Source of the DNA: Rhodeus uyekii
Lineage: Eukaryota; Chordata; Actinopteri; Cypriniformes; Acheilognathidae
Assembly (NCBI GenBank): GCA_037043235.1
Contig: JAWRVZ010000040.1
Coordinates: 1,800,501-1,864,500 of the forward strand
Length of the DNA stretch: 64,000 nt
Direction of reading: 5' to 3'
Shown: positions 25,008 to 35,984 of the stretch, in pieces
Numbering within the stretch: position 1 is the stretch's first letter
How the letters are laid out: the number at the start of each line of letters is the position of its first letter
Notes under the pieces: generated by a model
The model's input: only the letters and a program-made list of their open reading frames with translations
What the model was told of the DNA's origin: nothing
Database searches by the model: none
Program-made: the position numbers and the translations under genes

Positions 25008-25010
<3 letters not shown>

Positions 25011-25037
<27 letters not shown>
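25011..25037. repeat. (TA)n microsatellite
   Basis: About 13 TA units; probably the continuation of the tract at 24707-24716 into which the LTR and Tc1 elements were inserted. Confidence 0.9.
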
Positions 25038-25039
<2 letters not shown>

Positions 25040-25042
<3 letters not shown>

Positions 25043-25388
25043 TTGTAAAGTTCCCTTTCAAGGCATCTTGTACTGCGTCATGTGCTGTGGGAACGTCTCT
25101 GCATGTATCCGTCATGAAGCACTTATGTCTCGGTTGCATATGTAGCCTTAGTTCCCTGAATAGGTAACAAGACGCTGCACCTCTGGCCATACCTTCTGAG
25201 TACCTGCCAACAGCATCTACTTCAGAGACTTAGCTGCCAGTTGTTTGGCATGGCTGGCATTTACAGATTTCTGGTTTGTGACATCACCGCTTTTGATTTT
25301 GGTTGGATTGCATACGTGCTTCATGATGGATACACGCAGAGGCATTCCCACAGAACTTAACACAGCATCTTGTTCCCTATTCAGGAAA
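25040..25388 (+). mobile_element. DIRS-like element reduced to its termini and internal complementary region
   Basis: The left terminus at 25046-25135 (cttgtactgcgtcatgtgct, then atgtatccgtcatgaagcac) is the inverted counterpart of the right part at about 25310-25385 (cgtgcttcatgatggataca, then cattcccacaga). Between them, 25142-25180 (cttagttccctgaataggta) is complementary to the outermost right end (ttgttccctattcaggaa). That is the internal complementary region used by DIRS elements to replicate through a circle. No coding sequence remains. The same terminal family frames the 35.98-38.03 kb copy. Confidence 0.7.
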
Positions 25389-25639
25389 CATCTCAGGTTA
25401 TGTATGTAACCCTAGTTCCCTAAAAGGGAACGACAACTCAAATGGGAATGCCTTAGAGTGATTGTCTCTTGAAGCACATTAAAACCAATGTGTGCAAATG
25501 CACGTCGCTGAGATGACATCATGAGCCATGAGTATAAAGGTGTGCCGTGAACCGGAAACGGAAGCTTGCCCAGTGTCTGAAACAAGCCCGGCATGTGCAG
25601 GAGCTGAGCTGAATGACTCAGCGTCTCGTTCCCAGCCAA

Positions 25640-27032
25640 CTTCACCACAAATATCTGCAATGGATGCAAGATATCTGCAAGAAAGGCCTTTGAGGCAGCC
25701 ATGCTCCTAAACAAACGCAAAGCCATGCTCCTAAACAAACGCAAAGTTACACCACAGGGCAGCTCTGTGGACGTAAGCATCCAGTCCTCGCACTGGACAG
25801 ACCTTGTTCTTGAACTCCTTGTCAAGATCTAGGAAGAGGGGAGGACATAAGGCCTGCAGTACAATGTGCTATGTTGGGTTCGAAGGAACCTTGGGCACAT
25901 AGCCCAGCCTGGGATAAAGGATTGCTTTAGCCATACCGGGCACAAATTCCAAACAGGAAGGAGCCACTGAAAAGGCTTGGAGGTCGCCAATCCTCTTAAA
26001 GGAGGAAATGGCTAAAAAGAACAGAGTATTTAAAGTAAAGTGTTTCACCGAAATGTCTTCCAACGGTTCAAAGGGTGCCTGGGACAAGGCCTGGAGAACC
26101 AGGGACAGGTCCCAAGGCGACACCCTAGAATGTACCACAGGCTTCAGCCTCTGAGTGCCACGAAGGAAAAGGACAATTAGTGGGTCCTGACCCAAAGAGG
26201 TACCACTCAAAGGAACATGGTACGACCATGTAGACCTTTAGTGTGGACAGCCCTGCAGTGAATTTGTTCTGCAAGAACTCCATAACGACACCAGCCTGGC
26301 AGGTAGCTGGGTTTAAATGATTGTCGCTGGACCAAGAAGTGAAAATTCCCCACTTGTGGGCATAGACTTTCTTCATGGATGGAGCTCTGGAGTGGTGAAT
26401 GGTCTCAACAATCTTGGTTGAGAGACCAGAGTCTACGATCTGGGCCCCCTCTGAAGCCAAGCCCACAGCTTCCACAGTTCTGGGGGAGGATGCAGTATCC
26501 TGCCCTGCCCTGGGCCTTTGACAGTAAGTCCATCCTGATCGGGATCTCCCATGGAGTCCGGTCTAAGAGGTATACCAGATTCGAAAACCACACCCTGCCC
26601 GGCCAACGCAGGGCAATTAAGGTGAGACGGACCCTGCCCTGGCAAACTTTCTCCTGAACCCCAGGGAGCAGAGCAATCGGGGCGAATGCATACAGAGGCA
26701 GCCTCGGCCACTCCTGATGAATTGTACTGAGTGAGGCAGAACCAGAGTGGGCAGTGAGAAATCTCTCGAGACTGCTCCACCACCTCGGTATGGAATCTCG
26801 ATTCCCCGGGCCTCAGCCAGAAAGGGTCGCCGCTCAGGGAAAACTCCCTGGTTTTGAGCCTGAGTAGCCTCCTCGAAGGTAGCATCTGCAAACAATCAGC
26901 ACAGTCAGTGCCCTTGAGTGCTGAGCGTGCATGCTCATCTCCCATGCAAGCCACGCACATAGCGTGTGTATCGCTGCCCGAAATAAAACAAGGACAGGGA
27001 GTAACACAACGCCTGTAAACTTGCTCCGCCAT
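25640..27032 (-). pseudogene. DIRS gag - RNase H end - tyrosine recombinase pseudogene
   Basis: The minus-strand ATG at 27032 opens MAEQVYRRCVTPCPCF, then SDTHAMCVACMGDEHARSAL, a CxxC/HA-type N-terminus typical of fish DIRS gag. Near 26860-26880 the reading leaves gag and by 26650 has become the connector after RNase H (WFSNLVYLLD, then WEIPIRMDLLSKAQG in another frame). The recombinase follows: SAM-like N-terminal domain with SMKKVYAHKWGIFTSW (26380-26330), then the core with LAISSFKRIGDLQAFSV, which holds the first catalytic Arg (about 25990-26020), then CPVRGLDAYVHRAALW (about 25770). A 24-bp tandem duplication (25698-25745) replaces the HxxR area, and the reading ends before the catalytic Tyr. 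Frameshifts separate the blocks. Inactive. Confidence 0.85.
25698..25745. repeat. 24-bp tandem duplication in the recombinase pseudogene
   Basis: The unit gccatgctcctaaacaaacg plus caaa occurs twice, perfectly, and duplicates eight codons in frame (LRLFRSMA) on the minus strand. Two identical units in an otherwise decayed gene point to a recent slippage event. Confidence 0.9.
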
Positions 27033-27389
27033 TTCAATGTGAAATCCCTGACTTTTTAAACTAGCTAGGACCACACAACCAGCAAACATTCACACACACG
27101 TTTCACTTCGAGTGCTTGTTGAAGACACTATAGCTTCAGTTTCTGGTTCATGGCGTGCCTTTACTTCACTCTTCACTCTTGGCTCATGACATCATCTCGG
27201 TGACGTGCATTCGCACATGTTGTTTTTATTGTGCTTCAAGAGACAATCATGCTAAAGCGTTCCCATTTGCGTTGTTGATGCAGCGCGAGTTCCCTTCATA
27301 GGAACTAAGCTTACATATGTAACCAAGATGTTTTCTTATCAAAGTGATAAAATATTGTGCTGCAAAAATGAGTACACGGTATGCTGAAC

Positions 27390-27465
27390 AAAATTAGATT
27401 AGATTAGATTCAAGTTTATTGTCATTACACATGTACAAGTACAGTATAACGAAATGATGTATCAT
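27390..27465 (-). mobile_element. Very short LINE 3' tail
   Basis: The reverse complement reads ...atgtgtaatgacaataaact and then tgaatctaatctaatctaat, a 3' end with the (GATTA)n-type tail of teleost Rex1/L2-type LINEs. Only about 75 bp was inserted, an extreme 5' truncation. Confidence 0.6.
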
Positions 27466-27779
27466 TTAAAAATAAGTAATTTCTTGACTATTAAAAGTGT
27501 TATATAGCCTGTTTAATCATTCTCTAACTTAACACTGACAAAACCACCTGGAAGAGGTGGACTTATTTATCAGCACAAAATATGACAGTGGTACAAGAGG
27601 ATTACCAAATCATTGTTTTAAGTGTGAAAATATAGCAAATGTAACACAAAAATAAAAATAAACAATGGACTTCATTGGTCTTCATTTTAAGCGTTTTTAT
27701 TTGTGGTAAGTGATTCCTTTTTTCTTTCTTTTTTTTGCCTGATAAAGAGCAGGGGAAATACCAAGCGGGTGTCTTAGAG

Positions 27780-28345
27780 CCGGCAAAAGCTATAAAAAGA
27801 GTGATTGTTTATCTCAGAGTAGAAGCCTGCAGAAGTGAAATGCATGGTTGTTCTACACACTGGAACTGCCTACTGTACAGCCACATCACAATAAAGTCAA
27901 TCAACTTTTACCAAGGCTAAAATATAGACTTCTGGGAATCCATACTCTGGTCTCATGAGACCAAGTCAATCATTTTGGATTTAACAGCATCCAAAATGTT
28001 ATGGTGTTGCTAGAGAAGGAGTACAGTGAGAAGTGCCTGGTTTCCACAGTGAAGTTTAGTGGTAGTAAAGCACTTATATATGAATGTATGAATGCTGAAG
28101 GTGTGAGGGAGTTGTTCTTTATCAATACTGTCAAGAATTCACACACCAATGTGTGATGTAATACGCAAACATGAAACAGAAGATGCTACCTTTTCCTCAT
28201 TCCCTGAATTGTTGGACATTTTTTTCAACAAAACTTTCTGTGAGCATATAGTTCACCAAATCTTAACACACTTGAGCACCTGTGGGGGAATCTGTAGAGT
28301 TGAACAACAATTACCCATTAAGGATAAGGGTTTTTTAAGGAGATT
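27780..28345 (+). pseudogene. Tc1-like transposase pseudogene (second family)
   Basis: In shifting plus frames the sequence reads GMHGCSTHWNCLL-like and then WESILWSHETK (about 27935-27965). The latter matches the first catalytic motif of Tc1 transposases (WSDETK) with the Asp changed to His. It continues through a degenerate catalytic core (EEYSEKCLVSTVKF and NAEGVREL-like segments, then LNTLEHLWGNL near 28265-28300, corresponding to LNPIEHLWG with the catalytic Glu). Numerous stops and indels occur. The catalytic Asp loss and frameshifts show it is dead. The helix-turn-helix N-terminus is not identifiable. Confidence 0.7.
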
Positions 28346-28380
28346 ATCATCCAGGAGTTAAACAGGAAATATGTGAAAAT

Positions 28381-31300
28381 TTGTTGTGAACTTGCACACT
28401 CTGTTAAATTCTACTTATACTTATAACTTATACATTACAGTACAATATAATACATTTAATTAAATCATTATATAGTACAATTTATATACACAGATACACA
28501 AATTTATATATAAAAAATATGTGTATGGGTGTTAGAGAGTGAGTATGCTGTATATATTCACATACTTCATAGTGAGTCGCATCATCAATTCGGCCCTCAA
28601 CAATTCATGTCCTTCCCTAAAACATCAAGTAAAGATGGACTCTTGAGTGATGATATTCCCTTTATTAATCTTATCATATCTCATAACCTGCTCTTTTGGC
28701 ATCATTTGGACACATTAAAGTTGGTTGTTGTAAAAAACAAACAAAATCTCAACTCTCTCAACCATATATAGTTAAAAAAAATGCTTTGTGACATAGATTT
28801 AACTTATAATTTGTCATAGCATTTAGATATTATTTCTGCTGCTAATATTAAATTGGTGTTTGAGTGAAGCAGCAGGGTTCAATTCACTACAGGCAATTTC
28901 AGCCTGGGGATTGCTTGATTGTGAAATATCCCTTCAACTCCTCCTCCCTATAATGCCTTAAACTGATCTCATCACACTCTCTGAAGGAAGTTCCTACCCA
29001 TGCAATGACACAAGCAGTGCATGTCTGCTGCTATTTAGCTTTTTTTTTCTCCTTGTTTTTTTTTCCAGTCATCTCTTATCTTTTACTGTCCTCAATGAGT
29101 GTGCAGAAAAAGAAAAAAAGTTCCCTTTATTGGTTCTCAGTACCAATTCATTTAAACTAAAATGTGCCTACACAGCAACAGGTATGGCCAGTTAAGAGGT
29201 ATAAGTTTGAATTTGATTCCTTTCATCAATTTTCAAACAAACAAACATTCAAAGACACACAGCAAAATAAGGGCCCTCACAAAGCCCTCCATGTCTCACA
29301 AATTTCATGTGATAAACTAACATAGAGAGAGAGAAGCAGAGAGAGAGAAAATAACACAGTGAGTCCAGAGATGTAATAAAGGCAAAGATTGTCCCTCAGG
29401 GAATCATGGTTGTGTGCGACCAATATGCTCTATATTTCTTCTTTACTGTCTTCCATCATCACTTTAATCCCCAAAATTACCAACAAAGCCTTTCTTGAAA
29501 TTTGAGCAGATTTTCCATGGTATAATCATATAATATACAGTGAGGACAGAAATGAACATGGCTGAGCTCTGAGTAAATATTTGAGGTTTGTTTTTCAGCT
29601 GTTTTATAACACTGAGTGTAACTGGAGATGGAGCAGAATTTGGGTCGAAATGGAGGCCTTGCGGGTCCCTAGCAAATCTGAGGAGATAAAATGTGTCATA
29701 TTAAATTTCCTCACATAATGTTGGTGCTTTATAAGACAACTTAAGTCGTATTAGTGAAATTAAATGCTATAGGAAGGGAGTATTTTATATGTATTATAAG
29801 CAAATTTATATTCTTATTTGAATTATTTTAAAAACACCAATAATGTATTTATTTACATAAATTAATATATGTATTAAATATGAATTTATTTATTTTAATG
29901 AGACATAATTTAAACCATAAGGTACACTCGTTCTGTCACATTCTATTCTGTTCTATAAAAACTGACACCAAACTTTCAGCGATTATCATTGTTGGTGTCA
30001 GTTTTTATGTTTTTGAAAGTTTCACGAAGGAAACAATTTAAAAACATAAAATACTTAAAAATAAAAACTTTTAAAATCTGAATAAAAAATAGCCATCAGT
30101 AGTCATTGCTCTTGTCTTCATGCCTTCGTAATCCTTCAGAAATTATTCTAATATGCTGTTTTGGTGCTCAAGAAACATGTTCTATTATTATTAATGTTGA
30201 TAACAGTTGCACAGCCTATTGTTATAATTTTTATGCAAACCATTAAACTTTAAATATAAATGTTTTACAGAATATTTATAACATTGTATTTACTGTCACT
30301 TTTGATGAGTTTAATGTACGCTTGCTGGGAAAAAGTATAAATTTCTTAAAAAAAACAATAACCTCCTTAACTTTTGAATGTGTCACCATTGGTTGCAGCA
30401 GGAATGAAAAAAAAGTTGTAGGATATGTGTGCAGCTATCTTTATTAAATAACAAAAATCAAAATAACCAAACACTCAGATCACTCAGAACTTTTCAAAAA
30501 CTTGATGAGTGCTTTATACATAGAAAGAAACAACAGGACCCAAACCAGAAAATTAACTAGACAAAGATGTAACATGAGAGAAAATCAAACCCCAGCAACA
30601 GATAAAATTGTACAACAAATATGTATTTTCAATGTAAGGTATTTTTAAAAGCATTATATTAAAAAATAATTTATTCATTATTAGAGTTTATTTCATATTT
30701 GTGAGCTCCAATAAAGCTATCCTGCTTTCACATTTCCACACACTTATCCCTCTATAACCACATCCAACACACTTGAAACACACACACAATATCTGCCCCA
30801 GGAGTGTTACCCAAATGGCTGCCCACAGCTCTACCTCTGATATAACTGAACATCTAATGGGCATAAAAGGTGTCAGAAAGCAAGCTACCATCATCTTCAC
30901 CTCAGCCTCAGGGGCCACTGCTATAATAGTAATCAAGTCTTTGATTCAGCCATACATCTTCTAGCTCACATGCCTTTCGATTATCTGCTTAAACCAGGAG
31001 CTTTGAAGCCCGAACCTGAACCCATGGCTCTGTTCCCTCTGTGGGAGACAACCTGTCATCAGAGCACTCGTCTCAAGCTCTCATAAAGCGCTGTTTCAGG
31101 GCCTGCTGTCTCTCTCAGCTCAGCTCTCGATGAACATTGTTGCCTCAGGTCCTACAGATAGACCCTCGCTGGGAACCAAATCCTTTTAATTACATGTACA
31201 GGCTTTGATTGGGATCTTCTCATTCCTTTGTAAGCAGTTATTGTTACTGACCAGGCAAACATGGCTATCTGTGCTTCTTTTTATGTCTACAGTCATAAGA

Positions 31301-33360
31301 CATATTACCAGTTCCGAACAATGCTTCCTTTCATCCCAATTCTGTCAAACCGGGGTTGAACCAGACTTATAATGTGGCAAGAGTGTGTTGTCGCTACAGG
31401 CCAGAGACTATGAAATTTAAGCTGTTCAAGAAGATTTTAGACAGTTATTTCCCTTACAGGCATGGTGGTCATTTGTGGCTGATTGTGTGCGTGTTAAACA
31501 TGAGATTCCACAGTAGCCTTTATAAAAGTTCTGTAACAGTCTGAGGATGAAATTGACAATAAAATGAAATGTATTGTTAGCATTGTTTATTTGATCTTAT
31601 CTACATTGTATTGTGCACTTGCATTAGTGTTGTTATAGCATCCTGTTGAATAAAGAAACCATTCAATATTAGCTAACAGCACAAAACTGTTTATAAAACC
31701 AGGCCCATATAACACTCTTAGACATTGTATATGCATTCAGACCCTAACTCATTACCTGTCTGAAGCATATTTGGAAGTAAGTACTGCCTTAAGTATCACT
31801 GTATACCTCTTCACTTCATTCCATTCCGTATCTATAGACTTACTGTGCACTGACCTGAGAATTCACTATAAAATGTATTGTGTATTTTCAAACATAAGTG
31901 TTCCATTCATTTTTTTGTGTGTGTATATATATATATATATATACACAGTATAGTACATTACAATGCAAGCAAACAGGCAGACTGTGGCAATCATATTAAA
32001 GAACATCAAATAATTTACTTTATTCATTGATTAATTAATGCACAAGAAATACAAATTTAATCAAGTTTTTCATGGGCCACATCTTCAGCTCATTCACAAA
32101 TTAGAGTTTTGAGAGTAATAACAGACATTTTCCTCAACAACTGCAGTTTGACTATGCACAAGGTGTTTAAGGAAGTATTGAATGACACTCCTTCTTTCGC
32201 TGTCTGTCTCAGCATTTCCAACCATCACACTCTGCCTCTTCCACTACCTCGATCTCATTTCATCTCATCACTCTGTTTGAATTAAATACATTCGTTTCTC
32301 ACTCTCTGTATTTCACAAATTGCAGTGATGCTTGTATACGGATTAGTTAGACTAATTAAAATTGATTTTAAGGGGCTCAGTATTGAATTCCAAATTAAAT
32401 ATACATTTTCACATGTGAAAATGGCAGTTTAAAGACAGCTTCAGATTGTTTGCTTCCCTTTGCACTATTCAGCTGCACTAAAAATGAACGGAACACTTAT
32501 GTTTGAAAATACACAACATATTTTCTATACAGTGAATTCTCAGGTCAGTGCTGCACAGTAAATCTGCAGATACAGAATGTAATGAAGTGAAGAGCTATAC
32601 AGTACAACAGCACAGGTTAACAGAGGAGGACAGTGATTCACTCATGAACATATCAGGTCACCTTCACCAATTATTTTCTCTCCCCAAACAATGCAGTTAT
32701 CTATCTCTCCCTCTCTCTATCTCTCTCTCACCTCTCAGTTCAGGATGCATTTTCTTATTACCATCATTATGGCAAGCCCTGGGGCACTTCTCACACGTTG
32801 CAAAATAGACTCATCTAAGCAGCTCCAGAAAACAATGAAGCAGCATTGAAAAAATAAACAAGTCGCAAGTCAATCGGCATACAGCTGACAAACATGTCTA
32901 CAACGATCCATGGCTCCTATAATTAACTGTCAACTGTCTCAGTCTCTGTATGTGTAGCCTCATAATACAAGGTTAGCAATGAACTAACTGGATGAAGTCA
33001 GTCTCCAAACACCTTGTGACAGGGAACAAAACTTCCCGATGGATGTCAGTGCTGTTACTCTGTTTGTATTACACGAGTAGAGAGGGAGAAAGAGATATGC
33101 AAGCATGTTGAACAGTCATTTTGAATTTCCTTTCCATACTTTATGCGCCCAGCTGAACAAACTGTGATAAGTTGTGTCAGAAGTGTAGAATATTTATGAC
33201 GGTAAAGAAACTAAGAATATCCCCTCTTTTAAGCATTTTGGTGTTTCTTTTTGGTGGAAAGGAAAAACAAACAGAATAAGCTTTCTAGGTGGTAGGTATC
33301 ATTTTGACAGTGGAGCATTTTTACATTTTATCTACTATATCTGATTTTAAAGTTTACACA
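28381..33360. other. Mostly unique DNA; nothing coding recognised
   Basis: Includes a 17-bp perfect hairpin at 29955-30008, a TA tract at 31919-31943 and a pyrimidine-rich tract at 32697-32740. The segment 30300-30640 contains phrases such as acaataacctcc and aacaacaggacccaaaccag seen in decayed cyprinid transposons, but no ends were found. 30960-31250 is GC-balanced with conserved-element texture. The short ORF at 31356-31544 has no recognisable domain. Confidence 0.4.
29955..30008. other. Perfect 17-bp inverted repeat (hairpin)
   Basis: The arm ATAAAAACTGACACCAA at 29955-29971 and its exact reverse complement at 29992-30008 flank a 20-nt loop. No host element was recognised around it. It could be a decayed foldback element, a chance palindrome or part of a structured RNA. 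Confidence 0.8.
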
Positions 33361-33361
33361 C

Positions 33362-33640
33362 ACTGTAAAAAAAATATGATTTGAAAAACTGGCAGGTGAG
33401 GTTAATAGAAATTTGCTGTAAAAAATATGGTAGTATCATTTTAGGATTTACAGATTTAACTTACATTAAATTCAAAGTATAATGTTTCTTTACCAGCCAC
33501 TAATATCTGTTTTGTGACACTGTAATAACTTGAAAACCACCAAAAACAGGTGGTGATGAGAAATTCACATGATGGAATCAAAGATATAGCTTAACACATA
33601 GCTTAAAAAATGCAGTGTTTAAGTTTTTTTTCACTGTGTT
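33362..33640. repeat. Possible degenerate MITE
   Basis: Left end CACTGTAAAAAAAATATG and right side ttttttttcactgtg are inverted, and the interior contains actggcag followed by gctgtaaaaaatatgg. This recalls a fish MITE group with TACTGTAAAAAA ends. The ends are short and imperfect, so confidence is low. Confidence 0.35.
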
Positions 33641-34326
33641 TTGTTTCTCGTTTCCCTGGTCCTGTTTGCCTTGGTTCCCTGTCACTGCAAGTTGACCATA
33701 GCCGTTTCTCAATCAGCTTGTCTGTGCTTATGTTCTTGTGGACTTGTGAAACGCCATCAGTCACTGTTCAATTACTGTTCCAATTCAAATGTTCACATCT
33801 AACCAAGTCCAGTTCAAATCCCCAAATGTGTTCTTGACCCACACCTTTCACTGAGGATGTATCCGGTGACCTGTGGAGACTGGAGACAGCAGAGGTATCC
33901 CAGAACTCACTCCAAACAGCAAACTTCAGTGGTGGACAAGAAAACCCGCATAATTAAAAAAAGTACTACTGTACTGTGTCAAGAAATGTAATTTTAAGAC
34001 TTTTCAAATTTGTGGCTTATTTATAAAGATAGCACATACAGTAATACCTCACCACTTCGCAGTTAAAGTTTCATGGTCTCAATGCATCGCACATTTTTCA
34101 GAAATATTCATAGAAAAATAAAAATTTGTATACTTAATTTGTATACTTAATTTGTCACTTAATAAAACTGATTAGAAAAAAACTAAGAAGAAATAGTTTT
34201 GTCACCAAAAATATATCAAATGTGAAGTGCCAAGCGAGGAATTCTGAGAATTTCAATTTACTGTTTATCACTGTGAATTATTACTGAAAAAGTAACAGTA
34301 CTTTACTGTAAAATACTGTAGGCTAT
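33641..34326. other. Unassigned stretch
   Basis: A GC-balanced block at 33640-33930 looks repeat-like, but no ends or coding motifs could be recognised. The remainder is AT-rich and contains a short duplication (gtatacttaattt twice near 34127-34155). Confidence 0.4.
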
Positions 34327-34642
34327 AGTCACGAATGGTTGTGCTGGTATGTGATGTGGAGATACTCAGAGACAGTTGAAGCGAACACGGATTTCTTCAT
34401 TAACATAGGCAGGAACCACAGAGGGAAACATCCACATACACAGGTACGCATAAAGATAACGTAACATCCGACACCAACAAGGGAATATGAGAGGACTTAA
34501 TGGACTTAAAAAACAACCACTAAGTGATAAACAGCTGACGAGACTAACGATCAGTGATTAGACAGAGAGGTGCAGGGAGTGACAGGATGACAAGACTGGC
34601 GGAAAGTGACAAAGACCCGGACAGACAGGAACCAGTGTTACA
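34327..34642 (-). mobile_element. Solo LTR
   Basis: Flanked by a perfect 5-bp duplication gctat (34322-34326 and 34643-34647). Read on the minus strand it starts TGTAACACTGG and ends CATTCGTGACT; the final CA has changed to CT. Together with its 316-bp length this fits a solo LTR of the same general type as 16842-17131, in opposite orientation. Confidence 0.7.
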
Positions 34643-34647
34643 GCTAT

Positions 34648-35980
34648 CAACTTAGCATGTGAATACTCTGAGATTGACTGTTAAAAATATAAATATTTTT
34701 TTTAATTAATTATATATACAGTATATACATATTTTATTAAATATCAATTGGTCAATTAAAAATCAACTATCTTTAGCTTGATACATTGTCCCATTTGGGT
34801 ACTTTTATTTGCAAATATTGACATTTGCTTTGAATTGCAGTTCATTTTAAATTGCAATTGTCATATTGAAATTTATTTGATTTTGAAGTTTTGATTAGCA
34901 GGTCCAGAATAATTTCATATTGATATAATGGGGTTAAGCTGACACAAAAAAAGAACAATTACATATTCAATTGTATATGCAATTTCATTGTCTGATGTTA
35001 TGTAGTATTTTATATAGACTAAATACCAGTAGCCCAACAATCTGCAATCATTTGCGTTATTGATTAGGACAAATCGAACAGAAGTATCTTGAGACTGGAA
35101 CTTGCAGGAATGGTCTCGGATGTGTCCTATTCACCATTAGAACCCCCAAATGGCCCAATCAAGGGAAACTTTCGATTCAATTATCAGTGATGTTGTTAAT
35201 GGCCCCATTAGAAAAAGAATAATGGCAAATTAGGCGACTGCGGGTGAAGAATGGCTTATGTGACAGCCATCTGGCGAGAACAGGAGGCAAAAAAGCACAA
35301 AAAGAAAAGAAAAGGACACCATGACCAGCAGAACAACCCAAACATGGGTCCGGACCTCCACCATGGTTACATTCATCTTGTGAATTAAAATGTAGCATCT
35401 CTGTCAAAATTCCCTCTTTGTACTGACAAGAAGTCTTCCTCTGAAAAAAACTTTATTTTTTATACACCTTAAAAATGTATGTACCCTTTTCAAAAAAGCC
35501 TACTATTCTCAATTCTCAGTAGTGACACCAGAGAGCGATACATTGAGGCAGGCAGTATCTTTGTACCACAGTAAATTACTTTAGAGGAGACTCTATTAGA
35601 AAATATTTGAGCTTTCAATTTACAAGGAAAATTGTCCTCCCCTCGGCACAACTCTAGACAACATCGATTGTACCAACCTGTTAATTTTGTTGCAAATCAT
35701 GGAGATTAAAACCAAAGTTTCAAAATGAAAAAACACATTGCCACAGACAGCAATTTCCAGTTATTCTTTCAATAGGAAACAACAGGAAGTACATTCTAAC
35801 AAAAATGGTGGACCATCCAGTGATAGTCTCAGTGTATTAGTTCTGGAAGCTCTAAGTCAGAGCACAAGAGATAATTTCAAACAATTACATATTTGACTGC
35901 AGGGCAAAGAGAAGGTAAAATCTCAAAAGAGACGCTGTTGCTCAAATAAACAGTTCTGTATTACTAATATGAGATAAAAC
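34648..35980. other. Unique DNA with a conserved-element-like block
   Basis: 34990-35260 is non-repetitive, of balanced composition and rich in TTAATGG/CCATTAG cores, a texture typical of deeply conserved non-coding DNA near developmental genes. The minus ORF at 35177-35407 overlaps it but shows no domain. No gene or transposon is recognised. Confidence 0.4.
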
Positions 35981-35984
35981 ATTT

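Larger units (their letters stand above)
25390..27335 (-). mobile_element. DIRS-like retrotransposon, internally deleted
   Basis: Inverted termini of about 170 bp are visible: left about 25393-25560 and right about 27150-27330. They share gattgtctcttgaagcacat and tgatgtcatctc-type blocks in opposite orientation. On the minus strand the order is terminus, gag start, RNase H to recombinase connector, tyrosine recombinase, a short internal complementary region (ctcagcgtctcgttccc near 25618), terminus. Most of gag, all RT and most of RNase H are missing. It abuts the termini-only DIRS copy at 25040-25388. Confidence 0.85.
27340..28380 (+). mobile_element. Second-family Tc1-like element remnant
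   Basis: The left part (gctgcaaaaatgagtacac at 27361-27379) resembles the end region of a Tc1 family whose transposase is recognisable at 27780-28345. A short LINE tail at 27390-27465 interrupts it. The right terminal repeat was not found, so the right boundary is approximate. Confidence 0.6.

Noticed and set aside
26433..27089. 218-codon minus ORF as a single host protein
   Set aside because: It joins the start of DIRS gag to an out-of-frame reading of the RNase H connector across a deletion. The parts are recognisable only as transposon fragments.
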